From NCBI GenBank assembly GCA_031260045.1, contig JAIRKO010000036.1, positions 22,144 through 86,143 on the forward strand: 64,000 nt of DNA, written 5' to 3'. Each line of letters opens with the position of its first letter. The stretch's first letter is position 1. Made by a program: the position numbers and the translations under genes. The stretch comes from Dysgonamonadaceae bacterium (GTDB lineage: Bacteria > Bacteroidota > Bacteroidia > Bacteroidales > Azobacteroidaceae). Shown piece by piece: positions 9,311 through 19,273 of the stretch. A model generated the notes under the pieces. It was not told the DNA's origin. It worked only from the letters and a program-made list of their open reading frames with translations, and did not search any database.

Positions 9311-11739
9311 TAAATGTTCGCAATACTAATAATATCCGCAAAAACACCAGCCGCCGTAACGGCAGCGCCGGCGCCATAGCCTTTGATAATCATCGGAAAT
9401 TCGTTGTAGCGTTCCGTCGATATCATGATAATGTTGTTGCTGCCCTCCAATTCGTAGAAAGGATGACTGCGGTCGACCGCCTGCAATCCCACGCGGCATT
9501 TGCCGTTGTCCATTTCCGCCACGAAGCGGTAGCGTTTGCCTTGCGTTTCCAGTTCTCGCCGTTTTTGTTCAAATTCGGCGTCCAATTCGGGGATTGCTTT
9601 CCGGAAATCCTCCGGCGAACCTGCAAAATAGCGGTCGGGAATAAACAAATGTTTTTCCACATCCGACTGATTGACCTTGTAACCCGCTTCGCGGGAAAGG
9701 ATAACCAATTTGCGAATCACATCCGTTCCGCTCAGGTCGATGCGCGGGTCGGGTTCGGAGAAACGCGCTTCCCGCGCCATTTCGATGGCTTTGCTCAGCG
9801 GAATATTTTCCGAAAGCGTATTGAAAATAAAGTTCAAAGTCCCCGACAAAACGGCTTGCAGCTTGAGGATTTTATCCCCGCTGTTGATTAAGGCGTTCAT
9901 CGTGTTGATAATCGGCAATCCCGCGCCCACATTTGTTTCAAACAGGAACTTCACGCCTTTTTTACGCGCCGTTTCTTTCAAATGCAGGTAATTTTCATAT
10001 TCCGAAGCCGTCGCAATTTTATTGGCGGCGACCACCGAAATATTGTGCGACAGGAAATCGGCGTAAAGCGGCGCAATTTCTTCGCTCGCGGTGCAATCGA
10101 CAAATACGGAATTGAAAATATTCATCTTCAATATCTCGTCCCGCAGCAGGTTGGGCGAAGTCGGCAAGCCTGCTTGCAGTTCGTCCCGAAAATTATCCAG
10201 TTCGATGCCTTTGCGGTTCAATATCATATGTTCCGCATCGGCGATGCCGACAACATTTAGCTTTAACCGGTTGTGTTCCATCAAGGTTTTTTGTTGCCTG
10301 CGGATTTGTTCCAACAGGTTGCCGCCAACCGTCCCCGTTCCCGTGAGGAACACGTTCAGCACCTGATATTCCGAAAGGAAAAACGAATCGTGAATCGAAT
10401 TCAGGGCTTTGCGAAGATAGCGGCTGTCGATGACGAAAGAAATATTGGTCTCCGAAGCGCCCTGCGCACAGGCAATCACGCTAATTCCGCTGCGTCCGAG
10501 CGTTCCAAACAGTTTTCCGGCAATTCCCGGCGTTCGTTTCATGTTTTCGCCGACGATGGCAACGGTTGCCAAGTCTTTTTCGGCTGCAATATCGTTGATT
10601 TCGCCCTGCAACAGTTCCAAGCGAAACTCTTCTTTCAGGACATTTACGGACAAATCAGCGTCTTCATTTTTCACGGCAAACGAGGTGGTGTTTTCCGACG
10701 AAGCCTGCGAAACCATAAACACGCTGATACCGGCTTTGGAAAGGGCTTTGAAAATCCGGTAATTGACGCCGATGATGCCAACCATCCCCAACCCCCGAAT
10801 AGTAACCAAACAGGTATCGCCGATGGAGGAAATCCCTTTGATGGACTTCCCGCCGTTTGCCGTATCTTTGGAAATATAAGTTCCGGGCGACGCAGGATTA
10901 AAGGTGTTTTTGATGCGGATGGGAATGCTTTTGTGATAGACGGGGAAAATGGTCGGCGGATAAATCACTTTGGCGCCGAAATTCGAGAGTTCCATCGCTT
11001 CGGTGTAACTCAATTCCTTGATTACGTATGCGCTGCTGATAATTCTGGGGTCGGCGGTCATGAAACCGTCCACATCCGTCCAGATTTCGAGAACGCCCGC
11101 GTCGAGTGCGGCGGCAATGATTGCGGCGGTATAATCGGAGCCGCCGCGTCCCAAGTTTGTAATTTCCCCCGTTGCAAGGTCTTGGGCGATAAATCCGGGA
11201 ACGACCGACACCGCAGGACAATCGGCAAAGCGTTTCCGTATCAGTTCGTTGCTTACCGTGAAATCAACGATGTGTTTTTTGAATTGTTTTTCGGTTTTAA
11301 TAAATTCGCAGGCGTCGAAAAGTTGCGCGTTCGGAATTACGTGGGCAACGATGAGGGAACTCAATCGCTCGCCGTAGCTGACAATGATGTCGGAAGTTTT
11401 TTGCGAAAGGTCGCGCACCAAAAAAACGCCTTTCAGGATGTTTCCGAGTTCGTCGGAAAGCGTCGTCGTTTGTTTCAGTACGTGATTGCGGACGGTCGGG
11501 TCGGTAATTGCATTTTCTACCGTTTCTATGTGTCGACGAACGATTTCGCCGTATTCTTTTTCGTAGTTCGAGTCGCCCCGCGCCGCCGTTTCGGAAGTCG
11601 ACAGTAGCCTGTCGGTTACGCCGCCCATGGCTGAAACGACAATAACGACAGGCTCGTCGACAGTTTCCACAATTTCTTTGACTTTCAAGATATTTTGAGC
11701 GGAACCGGTGGATGTTCCGCCGAATTTCATAACTTTCAT
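9310..11739 (-). CDS. thrA: Bifunctional aspartate kinase / homoserine dehydrogenase
   Basis: N-terminal MKVMKFGGTSTGSAQNI aspartokinase plus C-terminal homoserine dehydrogenase (GTGTVGGNLLEQI, AVLSGTLNFIFN). Confidence 0.96.
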   Translation of the reverse strand: MKVMKFGGTSTGSAQNILKVKEIVETVDEPVVIVVSAMGGVTDRLLSTSETAARGDSNYEKEYGEIVRRHIETVENAITDPTVRNHVLKQTTTLSDELGNILKGVFLVRDLSQKTSDIIVSYGERLSSLIVAHVIPNAQLFDACEFIKTEKQFKKHIVDFTVSNELIRKRFADCPAVSVVPGFIAQDLATGEITNLGRGGSDYTAAIIAAALDAGVLEIWTDVDGFMTADPRIISSAYVIKELSYTEAMELSNFGAKVIYPPTIFPVYHKSIPIRIKNTFNPASPGTYISKDTANGGKSIKGISSIGDTCLVTIRGLGMVGIIGVNYRIFKALSKAGISVFMVSQASSENTTSFAVKNEDADLSVNVLKEEFRLELLQGEINDIAAEKDLATVAIVGENMKRTPGIAGKLFGTLGRSGISVIACAQGASETNISFVIDSRYLRKALNSIHDSFFLSEYQVLNVFLTGTGTVGGNLLEQIRRQQKTLMEHNRLKLNVVGIADAEHMILNRKGIELDNFRDELQAGLPTSPNLLRDEILKMNIFNSVFVDCTASEEIAPLYADFLSHNISVVAANKIATASEYENYLHLKETARKKGVKFLFETNVGAGLPIINTMNALINSGDKILKLQAVLSGTLNFIFNTLSENIPLSKAIEMAREARFSEPDPRIDLSGTDVIRKLVILSREAGYKVNQSDVEKHLFIPDRYFAGSPEDFRKAIPELDAEFEQKRRELETQGKRYRFVAEMDNGKCRVGLQAVDRSHPFYELEGSNNIIMISTERYNEFPMIIKGYGAGAAVTAAGVFADIISIANI

Positions 11740-11771
11740 GCTTGTTGTAAAATTGATTTGACTTGCAAACG

Positions 11772-11872
11772 CCCGTCATCCCGTGCTTGATGTGGGATCT
11801 CCCAGAAAAAACGCACTGCGCTTTGCGAGGGATTGCGGGTCTTCGCTACGCCCGCAATGACGGCGATTTAGA
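11772..11872. repeat. Mosaic palindromic intergenic repeat
   Basis: gtcatcccgtgcttgatgtgggatctcc followed by gattgcgggtcttcgctacgcccgcaatgacgg hairpin. Confidence 0.55.
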
Positions 11873-11880
11873 ACGGAGAT

Positions 11881-12189
11881 TCACGCCTCCCCAATAGGTC
11901 CGAGAATCGGCGGCATAAAACTCGGCGGCGACGACAATCGAATTTCCCCGTGTTGCGCCTCAAACTTTTTGATGTTATCGGAAAGCGCCACCTGCAGGCG
12001 TTTGGCGTGTTCCGGCGTCAGGATAATGCGCGATTGCACTTTTGCTTTTGGAATACCCGGCATCATGCGGACGAAATCCAGTACAAATTCGGAGGTAGAA
12101 TGGGCGATAACCGCCAAATTGGAATAAATGCCTAAAGCAATATCTTCCGAAAGTTCGATTTGAATGCCGGTTGGCTGTTCGTTTTTCAT
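11881..12189 (-). CDS. DUF3467 domain-containing protein
   Basis: IQIELSEDIALGIYSNLAVIAHSTSEFVLDFVRMMPGIPKAKVQSRIILTPEHAKRL. Confidence 0.9.
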   Translation of the reverse strand: MKNEQPTGIQIELSEDIALGIYSNLAVIAHSTSEFVLDFVRMMPGIPKAKVQSRIILTPEHAKRLQVALSDNIKKFEAQHGEIRLSSPPSFMPPILGPIGEA

Positions 12190-12265
12190 ATTTTTATTGG
12201 ATTAAAAATTATTTGCTGTCAACTTGTCATATTTGCGACGACAAAAGTAATGATTTTTATTTAAT

Positions 12266-12450
12266 AAGTACATATTCATAAATTAGTTCGTATTATTTTT
12301 TCTGGATTGCTTCACTGCTTCGCGGTTCTCAATGACGTGTGCGGTATTTTGGCTTTGCCGCTACGCCTTCGCTGGTGACGGCTGTGATATTGAAACCTCA
12401 CTGCGTCATTGCGAAAGCGAAGCCTGAAGCAATCCAGAAAAAAATATGAA
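12266..12450. repeat. REP/BIME-like composite palindromic repeat
   Basis: ttctggattgcttcactgcttcgcggttctcaatgacg ... gtcattgcgaaagcgaagcctgaagcaatccagaa. Confidence 0.85.
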
Positions 12451-12471
12451 CAGTACAGGTGGTTTTTATTT

Positions 12472-12618
12472 AATGTCATCTGCCAATTACTTAATGTTAC
12501 TTGCCAATTGCTAAATGGCACGTGCCATTGGCTTAATGTAAGATGCTTTTGAGCGAATGTCATCTGCCATTGAACCAACGTTAAATGCCTTTGGGCGAAT
12601 GTCATCTGCCTTTTTAAA
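12472..12618. repeat. Tandem array, 7 contiguous units of exactly 21 bp
   Basis: aatgtcatctgccaattactt / aatgttacttgccaattgcta / aatggcacgtgccattggctt / aatgtaagatgcttttgagcg / aatgtcatctgccattgaacc / aacgttaaatgcctttgggcg / aatgtcatctgcctttttaaa. Confidence 0.93.
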
Positions 12619-12781
12619 ATATCCATGTATTTATAAACCGAAGTCAGCAAGCGGAATAAATATGAAGGGATAAAAAATGAATATAAAAGGCTAAAATTTG
12701 TATTTGGAATTTAGAAATTTAATTTATCTTTGCGGTCGCGATTTGTTGAAACGCGGGTGGAAAAATGCGGTGAGGGCGTGT

Positions 12782-12832
12782 ATCGCAGCCGTCATTGCGA
12801 AAGCAAAACCTGAACAATCCGGAATAAAATAT
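12782..12832. repeat. REP-like half-element
   Basis: gcagccgtcattgcgaaagcaaaacctgaacaatccggaataaaatat. Confidence 0.65.
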
Positions 12833-12880
12833 CATTTAATTTTTCACAGGCATCTTTAAGATTTAAATTATTCATAAATC

Positions 12881-15037
12881 ATGAAAAAAAAATATTATTT
12901 AATTATTGCAACGCTGTTTTTGTTTTTCTCAGCGAATGTTGTTGCGGCTCCCGCTAATCCCGGTTTGATAAAACTGCGGCAGCCCAGTGGGGAAGAAATT
13001 TCCGTTTACCTGCGCGGCGACGAAAAGGTGCATTGGATGGAATCGCCCGACGGGTATTCGCTGATGTACGACGACAACAAACGCATCGTGTTTGCCGTAA
13101 CCGACGACGCGGGCAACATGACGCCTTCGTCAATTGTTTATCGCGACGCCTCGCTACGCGCTTCCGTCGGCAACGAGGAAACAGAAAATATTCCGAAAAA
13201 CCTGCGTTACAGCGCCTCGCAGGTGGAACTGCTGAAAAGCGTGTGGAACATAACGCAAAGCGCGACGGAACGGGCTGCTTCAAAGGTTACAACGGGAATC
13301 ATCCGCGCAATTTGTCCGCTGGTGCAATTTCCCGATGCAAGTTTCCAGCACACGCGAGAAGAATTTGATATGCTGATGAACCAATCCGGATATACCGCCG
13401 GCGGCGCAAAGGGAAGCGTGCGCGATTTTTATTATGAAAATTCTTACGGGAACATGCTTTTGCTTGTTGATGTGGTCGGACCTTATACCGCAAGACATGA
13501 GTTAAGTTATTACGGGAAGAACGACCCCCGAACTAACTCGCACATATCCACCGCGCACATGATTGAGCTTGCCGGAGAGGTGGCTGACTATGTATTCAAA
13601 CGTCTGGAAATTACGCCCGCCGATTACGACAACGACAACGACGGTTATATCGACGCTTTTCATTTTATTTATGCCGGTTACGGGGAAGAATCGAGCGCGG
13701 TGGATAATGACATCTGGGCGCATGCGCTGACTGATTTTACGCCCCCTTTTGTTTTTTCAAATAAAAGGTTAGACCGGTATTCCTGCTCGTCCGAATTACG
13801 CGGCAGTACGGGCGCGGACATTGCCCATATCGGGATAGTTTGTCATGAAATGGGACATATTTTCGGTTTGCCCGATTTTTATGATACGGACTACGAAAAA
13901 ACCGGCGGAAACTATTTGGGAACGGGCGATTGGGACTTGATGGGCGGCGGTTCGTGGAACGGCGTAGAAAAACAAGACGGCTCTTCGCCGGCGCATTTCA
14001 ATATGCATTCAAAGATACAATTGGGGTGGGTTAAGCCGGTGCTACTCAATTCGGCGATAGATATTGTCGATATGCCCTGTTCGGAGGAAAAGCCGGTGGC
14101 TTATATTTACAATACTATAAGAGATGGCGAATGTTATGTGTTTGAAAACCGCCAAAAAAAGGGATTCGATGCAGCCCTTCCCGGATCGGGTTTGTTGATT
14201 TACCACGTGGATTGGGTTGACGGGTATAACGACTTTAAAACGGTCAATACCGGGCATCCGCAAAAGATGTATCCGGTTTGCGCTTCGTCGGTGTATCAAT
14301 TTCCGTACAATTCCCCAACGTCGTATGGCAAAATCAACTCCGCCGGTTGTCCTTTTCCGGGAACTTCCGGCAATACGTCGTTTACGACCGAAACAACGCC
14401 TGCGGCTTTTATTTGGGACGGATCGAAAACCGGCTTGTCAATAACGGAAATAAAAGAAACGAACGGATTGATTTCCTTTAATTTTATGAAACCCGTTTCT
14501 TTACCAATCCCACATCTATATTTACCCGTACAGGATTTGAATACGACCGTTTCGGGCAGATCCGTTCTCTTGACGTGGGAAGCCCCCGCCGCCAATACGC
14601 CGGATAAATACGTCGTGTATCGAAACGGTACGTGGTTGGATGATATTACGGCGGACGTGCAGTTTTATGTTGACGAGGTCGTTCCTTCCGGCAAAACGCA
14701 TGATTACTGTATTTCGGCGGTTTATGGTGATCAGGAATCGGATAAGATTTGTGTACAATACCAATCTTTGACGGGAATGACTGCGCCCAATCTGTCGGAT
14801 AACATCACAATCGCCCCGAATACCATCAAACAAGGCGAAGTCCTCACCGTTGACTTCGGCAAGGACTTTGCGGGGGCTGAACTTTCCTTTTATTCCGTTT
14901 CCGGGCGGTTGCTGCGGCGCGATGTCGTTTCCGAACAAGTTTACCGACACAGAATAAATTTTGCCCCGAGTGTATATATTCTACACATCAGGGCAAAATC
15001 GCAAGTTACTATTAGAAAAATTATCGTCGTTCGCTAA
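12881..15037 (+). CDS. M6-family metalloprotease with T9SS C-terminal sorting domain
   Basis: HEMGHIFGLPDFYD zinc motif; C-terminal GAELSFYSVSGRLLRRDVV...SVYILHIRAKSQVTIRKIIVVR. Confidence 0.9.
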   Translation: MKKKYYLIIATLFLFFSANVVAAPANPGLIKLRQPSGEEISVYLRGDEKVHWMESPDGYSLMYDDNKRIVFAVTDDAGNMTPSSIVYRDASLRASVGNEETENIPKNLRYSASQVELLKSVWNITQSATERAASKVTTGIIRAICPLVQFPDASFQHTREEFDMLMNQSGYTAGGAKGSVRDFYYENSYGNMLLLVDVVGPYTARHELSYYGKNDPRTNSHISTAHMIELAGEVADYVFKRLEITPADYDNDNDGYIDAFHFIYAGYGEESSAVDNDIWAHALTDFTPPFVFSNKRLDRYSCSSELRGSTGADIAHIGIVCHEMGHIFGLPDFYDTDYEKTGGNYLGTGDWDLMGGGSWNGVEKQDGSSPAHFNMHSKIQLGWVKPVLLNSAIDIVDMPCSEEKPVAYIYNTIRDGECYVFENRQKKGFDAALPGSGLLIYHVDWVDGYNDFKTVNTGHPQKMYPVCASSVYQFPYNSPTSYGKINSAGCPFPGTSGNTSFTTETTPAAFIWDGSKTGLSITEIKETNGLISFNFMKPVSLPIPHLYLPVQDLNTTVSGRSVLLTWEAPAANTPDKYVVYRNGTWLDDITADVQFYVDEVVPSGKTHDYCISAVYGDQESDKICVQYQSLTGMTAPNLSDNITIAPNTIKQGEVLTVDFGKDFAGAELSFYSVSGRLLRRDVVSEQVYRHRINFAPSVYILHIRAKSQVTIRKIIVVR

Positions 15038-17040
15038 GGTTTTACGATAAAACGTTCAGTGTATACGCCGGAAGTTGTTCGGACGTTCAACAGGTAAACG
15101 CCGGCGGCAATTCCCGACAGGTTCAACAGGTTGCTCTGCTGTGAAATCACCTGTGCGCCGGTAAAGGCATACATGCGGACGTCGATAATGGCGTCGGGCG
15201 CATCAATACGCACCTGATGGTTGCCTTCGTTGGAAATCCTGAGAGCGTTTGCATTAACTCCGTTTATGCCGGTGGCTTCTTTTTCACCGCTACGAACTAC
15301 CTTGATGCTGTCGAAAAGCGTGGCTTCGCCTTCTGCATTAACCGTATAAGTATCAATTTTGATATCCTCAGTAGAAACACGGATATTGCTGAAAGTAGGT
15401 TCGCCCGTTTGTCCGAATTTATTGAACATATCGAAGTAGTTGGTAATGCCGTGCTTTTCAAGACTTGCTTCCATCTCTGCGCGATTGCGCGGATAATACT
15501 TTTTCTTTCCCGCCGAATTGTTCAGGAAATAAAGCATACCCTTTTTTACGTTGAAAGTTCCGCCTTGCTTGCCGGTCATATCGGGCGTATTGCCTGTTGC
15601 ATCGGGTGCGACGGGAGTAACCGTAGTTTGTTGGGAGATAGCGCCGCTTACGAGGCTGTATGTCGTTTCGCTGGTAGTGATTACGCCGATAGCCTCGTAA
15701 ATATGGTCGTGTCCCTGCAACGCGATGTCGATGCCCAGATGTTCAAAAACCTTTGCCATACGATTGCGAACTACTTTACTGTCGGCGTCGTCCTGGTGAG
15801 ACTTGCTGCCGGTGAAAACCGTTTTGTGGTAGGTAACGATACGCCATTTCACATCGGGATGTAAATTGATTTGGTCTTCCATCCATGTTTCGAGCGCGGC
15901 AAAATACGGTTCGCCTTTTTCCCAATCTTCAAAATTGATGACAAGGAAAAGCGCGTCGCCGCGAACGAAAGAGTAAACCGTGCCGTCCATATCCGTCTTA
16001 GCTTCGGGATTAACCATAGCATTGAAAGATTTGTCGGTATTGAAATGATGGAACATGTTGTGGCGACCTCTCGCCGTGTCGTGATTTCCCTGTACGGGAA
16101 CGACCGGCAATTTCAGCCATGTGGGCTGCATCCGTTCAAACCATTGTTCCCATTCCCATTCGGAATTTTCTACATAGTAAGAACTGTTGATGCCGCGAGG
16201 ATGATCCGGCGTTACATCATCTCCTTTGTTGGATTCGATATGGTCGCCTGCACAGAGAAGGAAAGCGGCATTGGGCGTTTTTTTGTGGGCGGCGGTAACG
16301 GTACGGGTGGATGCGTCGAAATAATCTTCATTGTGCGCCTGCGTATCGGCGATGTAGATAAATTCAAATGCGTCCTTATTGCTTTTAGCCGTGCGGAAAG
16401 AACCGGTGCGGAAGTGTCCTTCCTTACCGACGCGGTAGGTGTAAAGTGAATCTGCATCTAAGCCTTCGATTAACACTTTATGGCTTACATAACTGCGCTT
16501 TTCGTAAAGTTCGAAGACTTTTGGAGAGTTCGGATCATCCACAAATGTGTAAGGATTGTTAAAGTTATACGGGTTCGTTGTGGTGTATTTTCCGGATACT
16601 TCGAGGTTTTGAGAGTTGTTGTAGACCAAGTCGTTGACCTCATTTTCCGTTGCTTCGATACGAGTGGTGTTGCAAAATCCGTCATTGCCGTCGCCTTTAA
16701 CATACTCAAGATACTGACCGGTTTGACCTGCATTGGTGTACCAAGTAATACCTATGCGCGAAGTCGGGTCTCCATTAATGGTAGCCACAATGTTGAAAGG
16801 ACGTTCCTTCGGAACAAGAAGGTTTACGGCTATCGCCGGACTTAACCCCTTGACAAGGGCGCGTTTGTAGCGCGTCCACGAAGGGACGGTGAAATTTTCC
16901 GCTATCAATTCTTCTACGGAGAAAGGTCCTGCCGAAGTATTTGCACGAGCGGAAACAGTGGACAAGATGGAGGTGGCGCCAAACAGTCCCAATCCTCCGG
17001 AGGCTAAAAGCCCTGATTTAATAAATTCTCTTTTTTTCAT
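15034..17040 (-). CDS. Metallophosphoesterase (purple-acid-phosphatase-like) with T9SS C-terminal sorting domain
   Basis: EFIYIADTQAHNED, GNHDTARGRHNMFHH, GHDHIYEAIG motifs; C-terminal GVYLLNVRTTSGVYTERFIVKP. Confidence 0.9.
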   Translation of the reverse strand: MKKREFIKSGLLASGGLGLFGATSILSTVSARANTSAGPFSVEELIAENFTVPSWTRYKRALVKGLSPAIAVNLLVPKERPFNIVATINGDPTSRIGITWYTNAGQTGQYLEYVKGDGNDGFCNTTRIEATENEVNDLVYNNSQNLEVSGKYTTTNPYNFNNPYTFVDDPNSPKVFELYEKRSYVSHKVLIEGLDADSLYTYRVGKEGHFRTGSFRTAKSNKDAFEFIYIADTQAHNEDYFDASTRTVTAAHKKTPNAAFLLCAGDHIESNKGDDVTPDHPRGINSSYYVENSEWEWEQWFERMQPTWLKLPVVPVQGNHDTARGRHNMFHHFNTDKSFNAMVNPEAKTDMDGTVYSFVRGDALFLVINFEDWEKGEPYFAALETWMEDQINLHPDVKWRIVTYHKTVFTGSKSHQDDADSKVVRNRMAKVFEHLGIDIALQGHDHIYEAIGVITTSETTYSLVSGAISQQTTVTPVAPDATGNTPDMTGKQGGTFNVKKGMLYFLNNSAGKKKYYPRNRAEMEASLEKHGITNYFDMFNKFGQTGEPTFSNIRVSTEDIKIDTYTVNAEGEATLFDSIKVVRSGEKEATGINGVNANALRISNEGNHQVRIDAPDAIIDVRMYAFTGAQVISQQSNLLNLSGIAAGVYLLNVRTTSGVYTERFIVKP

Positions 17041-17159
17041 TTTTGTTTACATTAAATAATTTGGTTTTCTAATCCGCTGCAAATATCCGCTCATTTTGTA
17101 ACAATATTATTACAGAAAAATTACGGTTTTGTTAAGTTTTGTTGGGGTGGATGATGATG

Positions 17160-17210
17160 TAGTCCGTCACCAGCGAACCGTAAAGCGGTATAGCAATTCA
17201 GAGAATACCT
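17160..17210. repeat. Diverged REP-like half-element upstream of purF
   Basis: gtccgtcaccagcgaaccgtaaagcggtatagcaattcagag resembles gtcattgcgaaccgcgaagcggtgaagcaatccagaa. Confidence 0.4.
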
Positions 17211-17326
17211 TTCACGTCTCCGCACCTTCGCGTGCAAACACCGCAACCGATTTGCGTTTCCCAATATTTGTCCATACCTTTGCGCATCCATTTAAATACG
17301 CTATTCTCAAAAATTTACTTGATACA

Positions 17327-19192
17327 ATGGAAGCTATCAAACATGAATGTGGAATCGCATTAATCCGCCTATTAAAACCGATTGAGTTTTACGAAGAAAA
17401 ATACGGCTCCCGGCAGTATGGACTTAACAAACTCTACCTCCTGATGGAAAAACAGCACAACCGCGGACAGGAGGGCGCCGGAATCGGTTGCGTCAGCATG
17501 AATACCCCCCCCGGCGCGGAATATATCTCCCGCGAACGCGCTTTGGGCAGCGGCGCGATACAGAGCGTTTTTCAAAAAGCGCACAACCAAATTAAAAATA
17601 CCCCCCCCGATACGCCTTATGAAAATATCCCCTTTTGCGGCGAAGTATACATGGGGCATTTGCGCTACAGCACAACCGGACGTTCGGGCATTGCTTACGT
17701 TCATCCTTTCCTGCGGCGCAACAATTTCCGCTCCCGGAGTTTAATGCTTTGCGGAAATTTTAATATGACCAATGTGGACGAAATTTTTAAGCATCTTATC
17801 AATCAGGGACAACATCCCCGCCTATATTCCGATACCTTGCTGATGCTCGAAATGATGGGGCATTACCTTGACGAAGAAGTACAGCATTTGTATGAATTGT
17901 TCAAGTCGAAATACAGCGACGGCGCTCTCCTCAACCGAAAAATCGCCGAAAATATAGATATAGGGCATATCCTGCGGCGGTCGTCTCAAATGTGGGACGG
18001 AGGATATGCGATTTGCGGCGTAACCGGAAATACCGATATGTTTGTTATGCGCGACCCCAACGGGATTCGTTCCGCATTTTATTATCATAACGACGAAATC
18101 GCCGTTGTCGCTTCGGAAAGACCGGTTATCCAAACCGTGATGAACGTGAAAACGGAAAACGTATGGGAACTTATGCCCGGACAGGCTTTTCTCGTGAAAC
18201 AAAACGGCGAAATGGCGTTGGAACAAATTCAGGAAGCGAACAATATTGCGCCCTGCTCTTTCGAGCGGATTTATTTTTCGCGCGGCTCCGACCGCGATAT
18301 TTACAGGGAACGTAAAATGCTGGGGCGGCAGTTATTGGAACCGATCCTGAAAGTGATTGACTACGATTTGGACAATACCGTTTTTTCTTTTATTCCCAAT
18401 ACGGCGGAAGTCGCTTTTTTCGGTATGATGGAAGGCTTTGAACATTATCTCGACGAACGGAAAAAACAACTGATTAAGAACCATACCGACGAATTGTCGG
18501 AAGCGGATTTGGAACGCATTCTCAGCATGAAAATCCGCCGGGAAAAAGTGGCGCTGAAAGATATTAAACTGAGAACTTTTATTACCGAAAACGACAGCCG
18601 TGACGATTTAGCCGCCCACGTTTACGACATCTCCTACGGTTCGATTTTCGCCGGAAAAGACAATTTGGTGGTTATCGACGACAGCATTGTGCGGGGAACA
18701 ACTTTAAAACAGAGTATTATAAAAATTCTCGACCGCTTGGAGCCTCGCAAAATCGTTATTGTTTCTTCGTCGCCGCAAATCCGTTATCCCGATTGCTACG
18801 GCATAGACATGAACCGGATGGAGGAATTTGTCGCTTTCCGTGCCACCGTCGCGCTGCTGAAAGAACGCGGAATGCAAAGCATTATCAACGAAACTTACGA
18901 AAAATGCAAAACCCAGTTGAGTTTGCCGAAAGAAAAAATAGTGAATTACGTTAAAGATATTTACAGTCCGTTTACGGCGGAAGAAATCGCCCAAAAAATC
19001 GCCCAAATACTGACGCCGGAAGGTACAAAGGCGGATGTGCACATTGTTTATCAGTCTTTGGAAGGGCTGCATAAAGCCTGCCCCAACCACAAAGGCGACT
19101 GGTATTTTTCGGGGAATTATCCGACGCCAGGGGGGAACAAAATCGTAACCGGCGCTTTTATGAATTATTGCGAATCCATACATTTTTTGTGA
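17327..19192 (+). CDS. purF: Amidophosphoribosyltransferase (PurF-like; start at internal ATG)
   Basis: MEAIKHECGIALIRLLKP, EKQHNRGQEGAGIG, GHLRYSTTGRSG, VVIDDSIVRGTTLKQSI; TACCTTTG -7 box just upstream of this ATG. Confidence 0.88.
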   Translation: MEAIKHECGIALIRLLKPIEFYEEKYGSRQYGLNKLYLLMEKQHNRGQEGAGIGCVSMNTPPGAEYISRERALGSGAIQSVFQKAHNQIKNTPPDTPYENIPFCGEVYMGHLRYSTTGRSGIAYVHPFLRRNNFRSRSLMLCGNFNMTNVDEIFKHLINQGQHPRLYSDTLLMLEMMGHYLDEEVQHLYELFKSKYSDGALLNRKIAENIDIGHILRRSSQMWDGGYAICGVTGNTDMFVMRDPNGIRSAFYYHNDEIAVVASERPVIQTVMNVKTENVWELMPGQAFLVKQNGEMALEQIQEANNIAPCSFERIYFSRGSDRDIYRERKMLGRQLLEPILKVIDYDLDNTVFSFIPNTAEVAFFGMMEGFEHYLDERKKQLIKNHTDELSEADLERILSMKIRREKVALKDIKLRTFITENDSRDDLAAHVYDISYGSIFAGKDNLVVIDDSIVRGTTLKQSIIKILDRLEPRKIVIVSSSPQIRYPDCYGIDMNRMEEFVAFRATVALLKERGMQSIINETYEKCKTQLSLPKEKIVNYVKDIYSPFTAEEIAQKIAQILTPEGTKADVHIVYQSLEGLHKACPNHKGDWYFSGNYPTPGGNKIVTGAFMNYCESIHFL

Positions 19193-19273
19193 TGGGATAC
19201 AATATATTAACTGTTCTTTCCGTTATTATAACCGTAGGCGGAAAAGAAAACCATTTATCAAAAACAAATAGTT

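Noticed and set aside
12312-12650. Small repeat protein encoded on the minus strand of the 21-bp array
   Set aside because: The ORF continues into a REP element and has no convincing start context; kept only as an alternative in the array finding.
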